The notes under the pieces were generated by a model. It was not told the DNA's origin. It did not search any database and worked only from the letters and a program-made list of their open reading frames with translations. A stretch of DNA of 64,000 nucleotides from Hirsutella rhossiliensis (taxonomy: Eukaryota; Ascomycota; Sordariomycetes; Hypocreales; Ophiocordycipitaceae), in the NCBI RefSeq assembly GCF_020360975.1, contig NW_025408681.1:1736001-1800000 (forward strand), in the 5' to 3' direction. Made by a program: the position numbers and the translations under genes. This document shows, piece after piece, positions 37,148-48,901 of the stretch; positions within the stretch are counted from its first letter, which is position 1; the number at the start of each line of letters is the position of its first letter.

Positions 37148-40100
37148 TTTCAATGTTGAGGCTTGGTGGTGGGTGAGGTTGAGACAGTTGAAGTTTCCGT
37201 AAGACGATTGTGTAAATCTCTTTTGCTAATTGACAACGAAGATGGGAAAATCAACTTTGACGTTGCGACGGAGCCTTTTATCTTTGCCTTTCCAAAGAGG
37301 CGGAGCTGCCTCTCGTATAGTCGGCGTTGTGTTTGCCCGGATGATGAGCATCGAGGTGGTGTAGAGTGCGGACTGCTGACCGTTGGTTCTGTTCGAATTG
37401 CTAAGAATAATTCAGACATGTGAAGGTTTCGTAAGATGGCGCTGGAATACGAGGTTCCATGACGCTGGAACGAAGAATAAGTGGCATTGAATTGTGTCAG
37501 CCGTTACCGCGCCGTACGAGGCCCAAGTATTCGGGCAACAGTCGTGGTCAGCTGGTTCCCTTTCGCGTTCTCGGCTTTGCCGTCATGGAACCAACGCTTG
37601 TGTTCCAATCAGCCATCTACGCCCGACGACTATGGGCTTTCAAGCCGGGCATCGTATTCAATGCAAAGGCTGCCATGACAAAATATCTGGGCATTACTAA
37701 TTGGGAGTTAGGATTCTGTACGGTCGATGTTGGGAATCAAAGATAGGAGTTTCATATTGTAGTAGGCTGGTGTGGGCGAAACCCCAGGCTCTGGACTTGG
37801 ACACAGCTCAACTCAACAGGCTGATGATATCAGGCTCGGGCTATGCTTCATCGCGGAGTTGCCATTTCAAAGGAACATGGCCAGAAAGCAGCAGAGATGC
37901 AAGTAACACGCCGAGAAAGCACTACAAGTCAACCGATTCACAAGGAGCCTCAACGGCCAAGCAACGTTTTCTAGACTAGTCAGGGTGCCTAGACAAATAT
38001 CCCAACCTCAGTGCACCAACACTCCTACCAGATGTATCGCCGCCTGAAGGTCCTTTCCGAGAATGGGGCGTCTGCCGAGGGTGAAGCGTCGCGATCGATT
38101 TAACAGAGGCGTGCTAAAGCGAGGAGGTAGCACGGAGCAGGGTGTGCCACATACGTCGTCCGGTCCGGGGTATTTGGTCGGCGTATAATTCCAGTCGGCT
38201 GAGCATCATTATTCTTCTATATTGTTATTCGCAGGTAAAGGAAAGCTCCCCGCTCGATAAGAGCGTATTTCATTCGTCAAAGGCCGCAGCGCACGATTTG
38301 CTTCGCGGATAGGAGACCAAGCGGGACATGCGAATAAGCCCCTACCATTTCCCGTCGACGCAGAACAAAACAGGGGCAAGAGAGTGCTTGTAGTCCCCGC
38401 AGGACTGCAAGAGGATCAACTCTTTGGTTCTTGATATGAAGGGGCGACTGGCTTCATGAACGTACTAGCGGGAAGAGAACCCGGTGAAGATAGGAGGCGG
38501 AGGCTTGCTTGTCTCGAGGCCTCGAGCCGAGACTCGGTTGGCTGCTGCTGCCTCCTCGACGTTGTCGTTCAATCTATTCTGATCTGCCCTCTGACACTGT
38601 ACATTCAGTACCAAAAGGGTAAAGGCATGTGCATGCCCTTGGTGAGACGTCGTTGACCAAGCAGCCCGGGCTCTCAGCTCGCCGCCGTCCGCCGTCATAC
38701 ATTCGACAGCATCTCCCTTCCCCCTATTGCGTCCCCTCGCTCTACTAATATTCGATAGAGGCTGACATGATCGCCGAAGCAAGGTATCAGCTTGAATTTC
38801 ACGTCATCGGCGCAAGATATGAGCGATTTCTTTGCTCTTCTTCAGGCCTCGATGCGAAGCCCTTTTCGCCCCCCTTTTCAGGGCCGTGGAACCGGGAACC
38901 GGGTATCAACGTCTGGGGGAGCCGCGCCCCAATTCCACATCTCTGTCTCGTCACGACACGGACTCGATTGGAGAGCCAGTTTACCGGGACCAGCAGCAGC
39001 ATGCTGCAGGATGATCGGGGCGCCCGAAGCCTCAAGCCCACGACCAGCCGTGGGCGAGGAAGATGGCGTCGTAGCTGCGTGAACCCCTGGCAGAGCGGGT
39101 TGGGAGGGGGCAAGGGGGGAGCGGGAAGGGAAAAGAAACCTAGGGCAGAAGGGGGGTATGTTCTTTTTTCGTGCTACATGAGAGCCGCCGCGGCCGCGCC
39201 CGGAGCACAGCATCCCGTCTCGTGCCTTGAACAGCAGGCCTTTAAGCAGACGCGATATCAGAATAGACGTGGCGTCTGACGGCTAACTGCCCCCGGAGCC
39301 CATGGAGGCTCAAGACGCCGTCCAGACGGCACGGTGCGGGCGAGACAGGTGACTCGAACTTCATACTGCAGAGGTGGCAAAGGAAGGGGGCAAACAAGGA
39401 GAAGATCTGCCATTACCCCGTGGGGTATCCATACTCCCAAACAGCCTCGAGCGATCACGTTGAGAGCATCCCGCTTCCCTGGGAGCCGCTATGCTGTCCC
39501 TCCTTTCCCCTCCCCATGCCGTCGTCCTCCCAGGGGGAACCTTGGAGCCCAGGAAGCGACCAGGCCTGTTGCCAGAGGCCGTGGCAGAATGCCGGGGACA
39601 AGAAATCTCGCGCACATTCTGCAAGATACGATGACATGAGCTCTCCGTGGGGAAAAGGGGAGCGCCGTTTGCTTACCCCCCCCTTCTGCTTCTCCCCTCT
39701 CTCCCGCCGCCTTTTGTTTGCTATGGGGTGCGTATGCGGTGATACGAGAGATACGCCTGTGTCATGATGCGACTCGACGACCGGGCCGAGGGCGAGCCAA
39801 CGCTTCTCCAGAGCCCCCCCTTCTTCCCCGTTTTCATGTTGGAGGATGGCTCGAAGTGTTGTTAAGATGGATGGCCACCCGTCATCGTCATTACCCCCGT
39901 GGTGCACGCCCAGGAGGCCCAGGACAAACCCGGCCGCGGATGTGCACGATGAGCCAGGAAGAGAGCCACGGAGATGGCTCAAGCCGTGTATGTGTAAGCG
40001 ACGCCACCATCAACGCCCTTCTCCTTGCGGGCCTTGGCGATGCGTTCCCCTCGTTTGAAGGTCTCGGCGTATGAGAACGCGCGAGTGAGGGAGTAGATGC

Positions 40101-42143
40101 GGCTCCGGGACCAGCATCGTGGGCAACATCCCGCAGGCTCCGCTGGTGCCCAGTGAGCCTCCTCCTTTCTGCAGGACCGTCGAGTGTTTGTGTAGGTGTT
40201 CTCTTCTTTTTGCTTTCTTTTTCTGCATGCAGAGTCATCCGACGCGGGTCTTGCGATTAGTCGTCGTCGTCGAAGCCAGGAGGAGTGTCTGTAGTGCTGT
40301 GCGAGGTTGACGGGAAGAGGTTGCTGCTCCGGAAGCGGCCTGAATATTTCATGTTTAAAACAAAAGAATAAAGATAAAATGAAATTTGAATAAACAAACC
40401 AAGGAAATGGCCCAGACTCTGCTCCTCCCCCATGCCCGAGGGAACAGGCGGAGAGCCCGTGTCCGACGGCATGACGCCTCAGTAGCGGTCAGGGACCCAC
40501 GCGCGCGGGAGAGAGCATTACAAGAGACAGAGAGAGGCAAAAGGATCGTAGTAGTGTATGTAGTAGGTGTCTGACATGCAGAAAGACGGCCACCTCGGAA
40601 AGACAAGCACGAAAGAAAGGTAGGCGAGGCACGGCGAAGGGCGCTCTGGGTGTGTTTAACAGCATTCCGGGCGGGAATACGAGTAAGTGGCTTACGAGAG
40701 AGAGAAACAAGGCGGCCGTGTAATGGAAGGGATGGCGAGTTGCTGCCGGTGGTCACGGGATGGCTGTCTCCTGTCCGAGTCTTGGTCTCTCTTCTCCATC
40801 GATGCAGGATAGGGTCCCAGAATGGGGGCGTGCCGGGAGCCCAACGACGGAAAAGCCGGCCATGTCTCGGATATTCTGCATATCGTTTTGCGTCCACGTA
40901 GAGATGGAGAGAAACAAGACTCTGCGCTCTCGTATGCTAGCAACATAAGTGATGATGGCTGCGAAGAGGTTGATCTCGTGCCGGAGAACATGTGTCCGTG
41001 TGCTCCGTTTCCTCAGCCCGGTTCACAGCGTCTTCCGTAGGGAGATGGGAGATGCGATTACTGCAGTGTCGTACGCAGAGCCGCCGGGGATCGGACCTGG
41101 ACGACGCGACGCCCTCCTCCTTCGGCTACGACTTACACCGTATGGCACTGAGACACTGAGACCCGCCCTTCCGTCTCGGCTGCGAGGAGAGTGGTCATGT
41201 GAGCTTGTGGGCTCAAATCGAGCGCAGAAGCCCAAGCACCATGGCCAAAGTGAAGTAAAAAGAAAAACATATACAGCCAGAAGGGGGGGGCAGACAGCAG
41301 CCAACACCCCCTCCCTTCTCACTAGGAAGCCGTCACGAGCAGATGACCTTGACCAAATAGAACCTCGAAGCGCCCACGCCTCGCTAACCACATCCAAGCA
41401 ATGCTCGTGGCTGTGTTTCATATGCACAGTGTTGTTTCAGTGGCATCTGACCTGTCATGAAAGCCTCTCTGGGATCTCGATGGCAGATGCAATAGCTCTG
41501 TTTAGGGTACCCAGTCTGCCAATATTGCCGACTAACAATCCAAGATTAATCTCGCTACTGGACCGGCTTTCCTTCTTCTTCTTCCACTTCTCTCGGGCCA
41601 GTCTGTCGCCGGTGCTGGATTCGACGAAGATGTATGTTGGTCAGCCCGTCCTACGCCAGCAAGAAATTGCCTTCGCCAGCCGAAGATGATGCCTGACAAA
41701 TTCTCATTCATCTGCCCTCGTCTACGCCCTCGCCCCTTCTGCGCCTTGAGAACCATCATTCCTACATCCATCCAAACTTCCAGAAGAAGAGTTAACAGGC
41801 GCAAGGCCATGCAAGGCTGCGGAGAGGGCCCGAGCCTCGGACGAGAGAATCTCGATGCCAGTGGCAAGGTCTAGCATCTCCCGCTAACTCGTTAAGAATC
41901 CAGGGACCATGTATCACTCTACGAAACCGGTTGTAATGAATAGAGCTGACATGATTCACCCAGGATCCGGGTGCGCTGCTGGCTGGTGTGGGAGGCCTCG
42001 TCCGTCTCGGGTTCAAGAGACACCGGGATACCAACCTCGAGCGCATGAAAGGTCGGAAAACAAAGAATCCGAGGGTCAAGGTTGGATACTGACTGCCGTT
42101 TTCTCATACTCCTAGCTATGCGCATCCTATTCAACGCCGACCA

Positions 42144-42708
42144 TCAAGTCAACGATCCAAGCGAGCCGCGGCTATCGCATGCTCCGTTCCCAGGGTGAGC
42201 GGTATACTGCGCGCCGAACCCCATATCGAAGGATGAGCTTGTCCTAGAGCCCAATACCGGAAAGACAACGTAGACCGGGAGCTCGGGGGTCAACATTGTT
42301 GCGACTGGCGCAAAGTCCGGCGTTGACGACAAGCCTCCATTTATCCATGGCAAAGAACCCAGTGCTGCTGCTCTCTCGTCCACCTTCACCTGGGAACACG
42401 CATTCCGTGGAAGCCCATATAGATATCGGGCATGGACAGCTTGCCCGTCCCTATACCACCGACTCAACGAAACTCGCTTCGTCGCCTCCAGAGATGTCAT
42501 CGACTTCGACCCTGTTCTTTCCACCCACTTCTAGCCCAGTCTTACGCCTGATCGTGCCCCGTGGCTCCACGTGAAAAAATGAATTCGGGACTGCGCTGCG
42601 TGATGCGGGACAGGTGTTGATGACGAGCGTGTAGCAGACCGCCGTAACGGGGTTCCAAGCCCTTACGCCCTGGGGTCGTTCTGTCACCTCGCAAGTAGCC
42701 TGCATCAT
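42144..42708 (-). other. Possible two-exon coding remnant, unidentified
   Basis: Two minus-strand open frames (42708-42451 and 42524-42144) overlap in different phases. A 66-68-nt segment between them starts with GTATAG and ends with CCCAG; removing it joins the frames in phase 0 to give a continuous frame of about 165 codons without stops. The composition (regular mix of hydrophobic and polar residues, no low complexity) is more protein-like than the neighbouring frames. I do not recognise a family, the intron has no clear branch point, and the 5' end is not defined. It may be a decayed or lineage-specific gene, or chance. Confidence 0.2.
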
Positions 42709-44827
42709 TTTGCGCCAGGACTTTGAGTCGCGGAGCTTCCTGCAACGACCAGCGAGCTGGGTTGGGCAGAAAGCTTCAACAATGAATGTGCGTCGTAGCG
42801 GTGGTAGGTTCTTGACAATGGCTTTGCCACTTGCACTGCTGCATATGAACCGTAGCTTGACGGCTGCTGGTAAAGCACCATGCTCCCATTTATATACAAT
42901 TAAAGGTAGGGCATTTTATCAGAGCAGAGAAGAATGACTGGACGGCTGGGTCTTCGCCGGTGACAGACTCGACGCTGAGCGGATGAGAGAAAGGCGCGTA
43001 ATGTGGGACGCGTCCCCAGAGTTCCCATTAAACAAGCACTGACACTCATTCAAAGAAGCTTGCACGCATTACGGAGTACGAAGAGAACTATATCGAGCCT
43101 GCGCCCCCTCTGTTGCCAAGACTCTACTGCACAATAACTGTCTTAAGAGCAAGCTATGGGGCGGGCAGGACATGACAAGAGTTTATCATGCATGCTTCGT
43201 TCAAGGAAACCGTTGACAAGACAAGCCAACATCATATTTAGCAAGACAAGTCAACAGTGAGCGGTGGGCATAGTGCTGTTGAAGAGGGCTACCAGCAAAC
43301 GCCACAAAATGGTGAACTGCGTCGAATCCAATGGGATGGAGACAGTCGCGCTCCCCGATAGCGTAACTGTCGCCCCGATCATCCGAGCCTGACACTAGCC
43401 ACCGACCATCCCACCCTCTTCGAACAGCACACACGAAGCGAGATCTGGTAGTCTGCGGCCGCTGCCGAGACAAGACGGCAGGATCGGTTGATAGATCCAG
43501 GCTTGGCCCACAAAATAGACAGATTGGGCCCTCCCCCGAGATTGGAACGGCACCTTTCATCGTCTCATCAACCGTCTCCTCCGGGTCAAGAGCAGTTCAC
43601 GGACCGAACCTTTTTTCTCCGGCCGAGACGGTGGACAGAGCGGGCGGACCTCAGTCCCCGAATAGTCTAAATATCCGGGAAATGCGGGCCGGCGCCGGCG
43701 AAGGTGCATTTTAGGGCCGCGGCAAGGAGGGCTGTTGCGGGAGCGTTGGAGACGCTTCACGGAGGCACGGCCATGTCGGCCGGCGTAGGATGCCGATAAG
43801 TGTCTTTGGTCATCCGGCAGGACATGTGAAAAGGGGCCGAGGAGACGGAGAAATGCGCGAGGGTAAAATGGTCAACTCGCTGTCCCAGAGTCCGATAGAC
43901 AGACAAGCTCCTTTCACGACCAGGGGTAGGCGATGGGAGTTTGAAAATGTAACATAATTCCTCTCTGGTCATGACATGTGCCTGGACAAGGCGCCGACGC
44001 CAGCGAGAACAGGTCGCCAAACATTCTCCACAGAGGAGAGTGAGGATCTGGTTGATCCGAGGGCTCTTTGGAGGCTCCGAGGTTGACCAGGGACCCACCC
44101 CTGGAGGATCCGGAGTCAAGGTCGAGAGAGAGAGGAGTGGGCTGAATGGGCAGATCGGGCCAGAAATATCCGAGTTTATGCATCAAGGTCGATTGCTCCT
44201 CGGCCGGCGCGCGCCGGCGGAGCCGCGGACGTGCATGAAAGTCAACCAAAGTCGGGCTGCGGGGATCGTGTGCGTCTTGGACGGGGAGAATCAGGTAAGT
44301 ATCAATCTCCGGGCCGCGGCCCAGCTGAAATGGTCAGGACGAGGATAGGGGGCGCCGACGGCAACATGTTGATAACACAAGCGAGAGGCGGCCTTGCAGG
44401 ACGCAAGACGTGCATGGCCCATGGCCCTCTTTGTCAAGCTCAGTCGCCGCGGCTACCGAACCGTGGCCGTAGCTTTGGCTTCCGCTTTTGGCCATGTGTA
44501 GGCAGAACTGGCTTTGGCCAAGGACGGACAGCTGTTCTTTCCATTAGCTGAAACGTGCCCAAGCATTGCGAAGCTCTTCCCGTGGGGAGGATTTGTTGGG
44601 CGAGGGCGAGAAAAGGATTGGGGGTGTGGCGCCGTTTCCGAGCTAGCCAAGGGTTGGAGGCTCTTGGCCATGACCTCACTGGACGGGGCTCGACGAATGC
44701 GAAGCTCGAGAATGGCCGACGGGGCTGCCACCTTGCCGGGATCGCGCGATACGTGCGTGCTTCTGGCTCGGCGGCCGCGTGGAGTCCTTGCGAGTCGCTG
44801 CCTCGGATCGATACCTAGGGTTATTGC

Positions 44828-44866
44828 CTCGGACTGCTGCTGGCTGCTCTGGACTGCTGCTGGCTG
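44828..44866. repeat. Imperfect 19-20-bp direct repeat
   Basis: Two copies of CTC(T)GGACTGCTGCTGGCTG stand head to tail, followed by a diverged third (CCTCGGACCGCCGCCAG). Non-coding, about 0.8 kb before the acyl-CoA synthetase start. Confidence 0.65.
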
Positions 44867-45623
44867 CCTCGGACCGCCGCCAGCATGCGCCATGCCGAGG
44901 GTTCGACCAAGCCAATTTTCTTTTTGGTGGCGTGTGGGGGAAGCGAAGCTAGGCGGCGTGAGGCGGCGTGAAGAAGCCCGGCACTTGAAGCTTGTCGAGA
45001 TGGGTACCTCATCGGCAGGACTGCGGGACCCGCGCAGGTACTGGACCGGGTGCCGTCGAGCGCCTGAGGCACAAAGTATCCTTAAAGCGCAGCCAATGTC
45101 TCCATCCTCTTGAGCAAATGTACCGCCGGCCTCTTGAGCAGGCACTGTGCTGGGGTAGCAGGCGCCACTAAAACATACCTTCCTCCACTGCCAGCTAGAG
45201 GCCAAACCCCAGATGGCACCTGTCCAGAGGAGTTAGTCTCCTCAGCTTAAGGCCAGGGAGAGGGGGGAAGGGATCCACGCTGCCCATAGCAGCTTACAGT
45301 GCCTTATTACTGTACTGTCGTCGTACCTAAGCTGCTAAGCTACACGCTGGAGCTGCAATCGGGGGGGGGGGCCTGCTGGGAAAAAACAACACTAAATACA
45401 ACCTTTGGCCCTCGCCCTCGCTTTGTTCCTCGCTTTGTTCCTCCTCCTCCTCCTCTTCCTCCTCTTCCTCATTCAACCTCCCCCCCTCTTCCGGCCAATG
45501 CTGGCCTTGACATCACGGCCCTCCTCCTAAACACGTCGGTCCTGCGCCCCCGTCGCTGCTCCGAGTCACACAACCCGCCTCATCGCCCACTCCAGCGGCC
45601 ATCCCGCTCCAGCCACCGCCAGC

Positions 45624-47881
45624 ATGGACTACTCTTCGAGTGTCATGCCCCTGAGCCCCGTCCACAAGCCGCCCTTCACCGTCGAGGCTCCCGGCTACCA
45701 AAAAGTGCCCGGCGAGACGATTCCTCGCCGACATCCTCGCGCCAAGAATGGCCTCCTCAACCGCCCCGCCGCCGACGTCACGACCGTCTTCGACATTGTT
45801 CGCCGCAGCGCCCGCAACTTTCCCAACCACCAGGCCGTCGGCTCGCGCAAGCTCGTCAAGCTTCACAAGGAGCTCAAAAAGGTCAAGAAGACGGTCGACG
45901 GCCAGGTCCACGAGGTGGACAAGGAGTGGCAGTTCTTTGAGCTCACAAAGTACTCCTTCCTCACCTACCAGGAATACGAGACACTCGTCCTCCAGATCGG
46001 CTCCGGCCTGCGCAAGGTTGGCTTGACCTCGGACCACAAGGTCCATCTATTCGCCACCACGAGGTCAGCCCTCCCCGTCCCCTTGTTGCGCCTCAACTAA
46101 CCCGAGTCTGCCGCTAGTGTACCATGGATCTCCATGTCTCACGCCTGCGCATCACAGTCCATCTCTATTGTCACCGCCTACGATACTCTCGGCGAGAGCG
46201 GCGTCCAACACTCTCTCGTCCAGACCCAGGCCGATGCCATCTTTGTCGACCCTCATCTGCTCAAGACTGCCACCAAGCCCATCAAGAACTCAAACGTCAA
46301 AACTGTCATCGTCAATGCCGCTTGCATGTTTGCCGTCGGCGGCGAGATCGAGGAGTTTACCCAGGCCAACCCCGACCTTACTGTTATCACGTATGAGGAC
46401 CTACGCAGGCTCGGCGAGGACAACATGGTTGATCCCAAGCCCGCCAAGCCCTCCGACCTCTACTGCGTCATGTACACGTCGGGCTCTACCGGCCCCCCCA
46501 AGGGTGCCTGCATTACGCACGAGGCACTCATTGCTGGAAGTACGTCCCGAGCTGCCTCCCCCTCCGTCTCGGCGCATTGCATTGACCGCGGCGGCAACAG
46601 TTACCGGTCTCTACACCAACGTCGACGAGTGCGTCACCGACAGGGAATGCATCCTGGCTTATCTGCCCCTCGCACACATTTTCGAGATGGTCCTCGAGAA
46701 CCTTGTCTTCTTTGTTGGCGGTACGCTGGGATACGGAAACCCGCGCACTCTGTCGGATACCTCGGTCAAGAATTGCGCCGGAGATATGCGGGAGCTGCGG
46801 CCCACGGCCATGGTCGGCGTTCCACAGGTCTGGGAAACGGTCAGAAAGGGCGTCATGGCCAAGCTCGAAACCTCGAGCCCCGTCCTCAGGTCCCTCTTCT
46901 GGGGTGCCTTCACCTACAAGAGCTTCATGGCGAAGAACAAGCTTCCCCTTGCCAGCATCTTTGATGGCATTGTATTCAGCAAGGTGCGGGAGTTGACTGG
47001 CGGCCGACTGCGGTTCACTATGAATGGCGCCAGCGGTATCGCCGACAGCACCAAGCACTTCCTCTCCATCGTCCTGGCCCCCATGGTTGTCGGGTACGGC
47101 CTTACCGAGACGTGCGCAAACGGTGCCCTGGGTTGTCCGCTCGAGTACTCGCCCAATGCCATCGGTCCTATCCCCGCCGCTATCGACGTCAAGCTGGTTT
47201 CCATCCCCGACATCGGTTACTCCACCGACGCCAAGATTCCCCAGGGCGAAATCTATATCAAGGGCTTGCCCCTCATGACGGGATACTACGACAACCCCGA
47301 GGAGACGGCAAAAGCCCTCACCTCGGATGGCTGGTTCCAGACTGGAGACATTGGCGAGTTCGATACTGATGGCCATTTGCGGGTCATTGACCGTGTCAAG
47401 AACCTTGTAAAGATGCAGGGCGGCGAATACATTGCCCTGGAGAAGGTCGAGTCCGTCTACCGCGGTGCCCAGGCCGTGGCCAACGTCATGGTCCACGCCG
47501 ACGCCGAGCATTCTCGGCCCATCGCCCTCATTATGCCAAACGAGAAGGTCCTGGCCGAAAAGGCCAAGGAGCTGGGCGTCAACGAGCACAGCATGTACCA
47601 CGACTCCAAAGTGCGTGGCGCGGTGCTCAAACAACTACAAACCATGGCAAAGAATGGCGGCCTGTCTGGCATGGAGACTGTCGCCGGAGTGGTCATCACA
47701 GACGAGGAGTGGACGCCGGATAGCGTAAGTTGATTTTCTCTCATCAGGCCGAGCGAGTTTCGTGTTGTGCTCACATAATTCCTCGCAGGGCCTCGTTACT
47801 GCGACCCAGAAGCTGAACCGGAAAGCCATCCGCGAGAAGTTCAAGAAGGAGATTGACGCGTGCCTCAAGAACGTCTCCTGA
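45624..47881 (+). CDS. Long-chain-fatty-acid--CoA ligase (Faa1/Faa4 type)
   Basis: Activates long-chain fatty acids to acyl-CoA with ATP, feeding lipid synthesis, beta-oxidation and protein acylation; yeast homologues act at the ER, lipid droplets and plasma membrane. Four exons, 45624-46063, 46118-46539, 46601-47724 and 47789-47881, with introns of 54, 61 and 64 nt, give 692 residues, normal for Faa1/Faa4. All phases close and the splices restore conserved runs (SHACASQSISIVTAYDTLG; GLYTNVDEC). The AMP-binding P-loop YTSGSTGPPKG is at residues 266-276. Later come VVGYGLTETCANGALG, GWFQTGDIGEFDTDGHLRVIDR (adenylate core with the DR hinge) and KNLVKMQGGEYIALEKVES (fatty-acyl-CoA synthetase signature). 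The C-terminus is AIREKFKKEIDACLKNVS. No signal peptide or PTS1 is seen, so a peroxisomal Faa2/Pcs60-type enzyme is unlikely. The upstream 200 bp is CT-rich. Confidence 0.95.
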
Positions 47882-48901
47882 AGAGCGGGATGTGAAGGGG
47901 AAGAAGAGCGCGTGAGTTTTGAGTACCAGGCAACGCTCGCGCGTTTGAGTGATTTGAAACAGGGGCAGGAGCGATATCTTGACGGTCTATAATGTAAACC
48001 TAGGAGGGGGCGTTGGCTCATTAAGAGACTTGCAAAGTAGATTGTCGCATGCCTTTTGTGCACCTGTGCCTTATCTTTGCGGCTGGGTCCTTGGCTGAGA
48101 AACCTGAGGGTTCGAGGACAATGGCGTGCTCCCATCGCCGGCACATCCCGAGACGGGCTCGCGGTGACGCAAAGATCAGGACAATCTTTGGCAGCATCGA
48201 GTTTGGGAGGCCCTCGCAGCGATCTGGAAAAATGACGTTTCGACATTAGGAAGCTAGAAGCGCGCATACTCAAGGGAGTTTGCTGAGAACAGACCGCGGA
48301 GATGTTGGTCTAGTCTCCCCCCCCTCTTTCGTCGCCATCGCACGTTGCAGAATAAAAAGGACGAGGAATTGAAGCCTCGTCAACACCAAGCCCCCGTTGA
48401 CCAGAAGAGCGTCGTGTCATTGTCATCTCGTCCTGTTCATGCCTATCCCATCAACCCTAGTCATCATCATTCCTCTTCTTCTTCGTGCTCGGCCACAAAC
48501 ATATTCACAAGCGCACGCATTACCCGAAAGCACCTTACTCCGTAACCATGCTTGCGCCGGCCCATGCCGCTTTACCCAAATGTCCATGTATATGTATCCA
48601 AACGATGAAGCAGGGCGAGAAAAGACAGATAGTTGTAGGCTGGACTGGCAAGAGCGCGCTGGATGCCTCGCCAAGAACAACAGCAGCGCTGGGGGAAACA
48701 TCTCGCCTCCTAATTTCAGCGCATCTCAGGCATAGATCCAGCATCAAAAAAAAGGTAAGAAACCAACTGAAATCAGGAACATGCAGTGGCATGTAACGCA
48801 AATGCAAACGCTTGAGGGTATCGTGCCTCACCCGTCTTACCACGCTTCAACCAATAATCAAAAGTCTCGGCGCTCTCCCACTCCCCGGCCCCGCGGGCTC
48901 C
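47882..48901. other. Convergent intergenic region
   Basis: About 1 kb between the stop codons of the acyl-CoA synthetase and the ubiquitin protease, so it should contain both 3' untranslated regions. One exact TACTCCGTA word lies at 48536-48544. No gene is seen. Confidence 0.7.

Larger units (their letters stand above)
37148..45623. other. 8.5-kb stretch with no firm gene
   Basis: Between the BYS1 gene and the acyl-CoA synthetase gene. Its left part looks less GC-rich than the rest of the window. It contains one weak coding-like stretch (42144-42708, minus), a GCTGCTGG-type repeat at 44828-44866, an exact TACGGAGTA word at 43070, and, next to the synthetase gene, a G run near 45361 and a CCT-rich tract at about 45440-45480. 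No domain was recognised. Confidence 0.5.

Noticed and set aside
44453..45205. Minus-strand open frame of 250 codons
   Set aside because: Glutamine/serine/alanine-rich region produced by the direct repeat at 44828-44866; no domain.
45513..47634. Long minus-strand open frames (177 and 368 codons)
   Set aside because: They are antisense shadows of the acyl-CoA synthetase exons.
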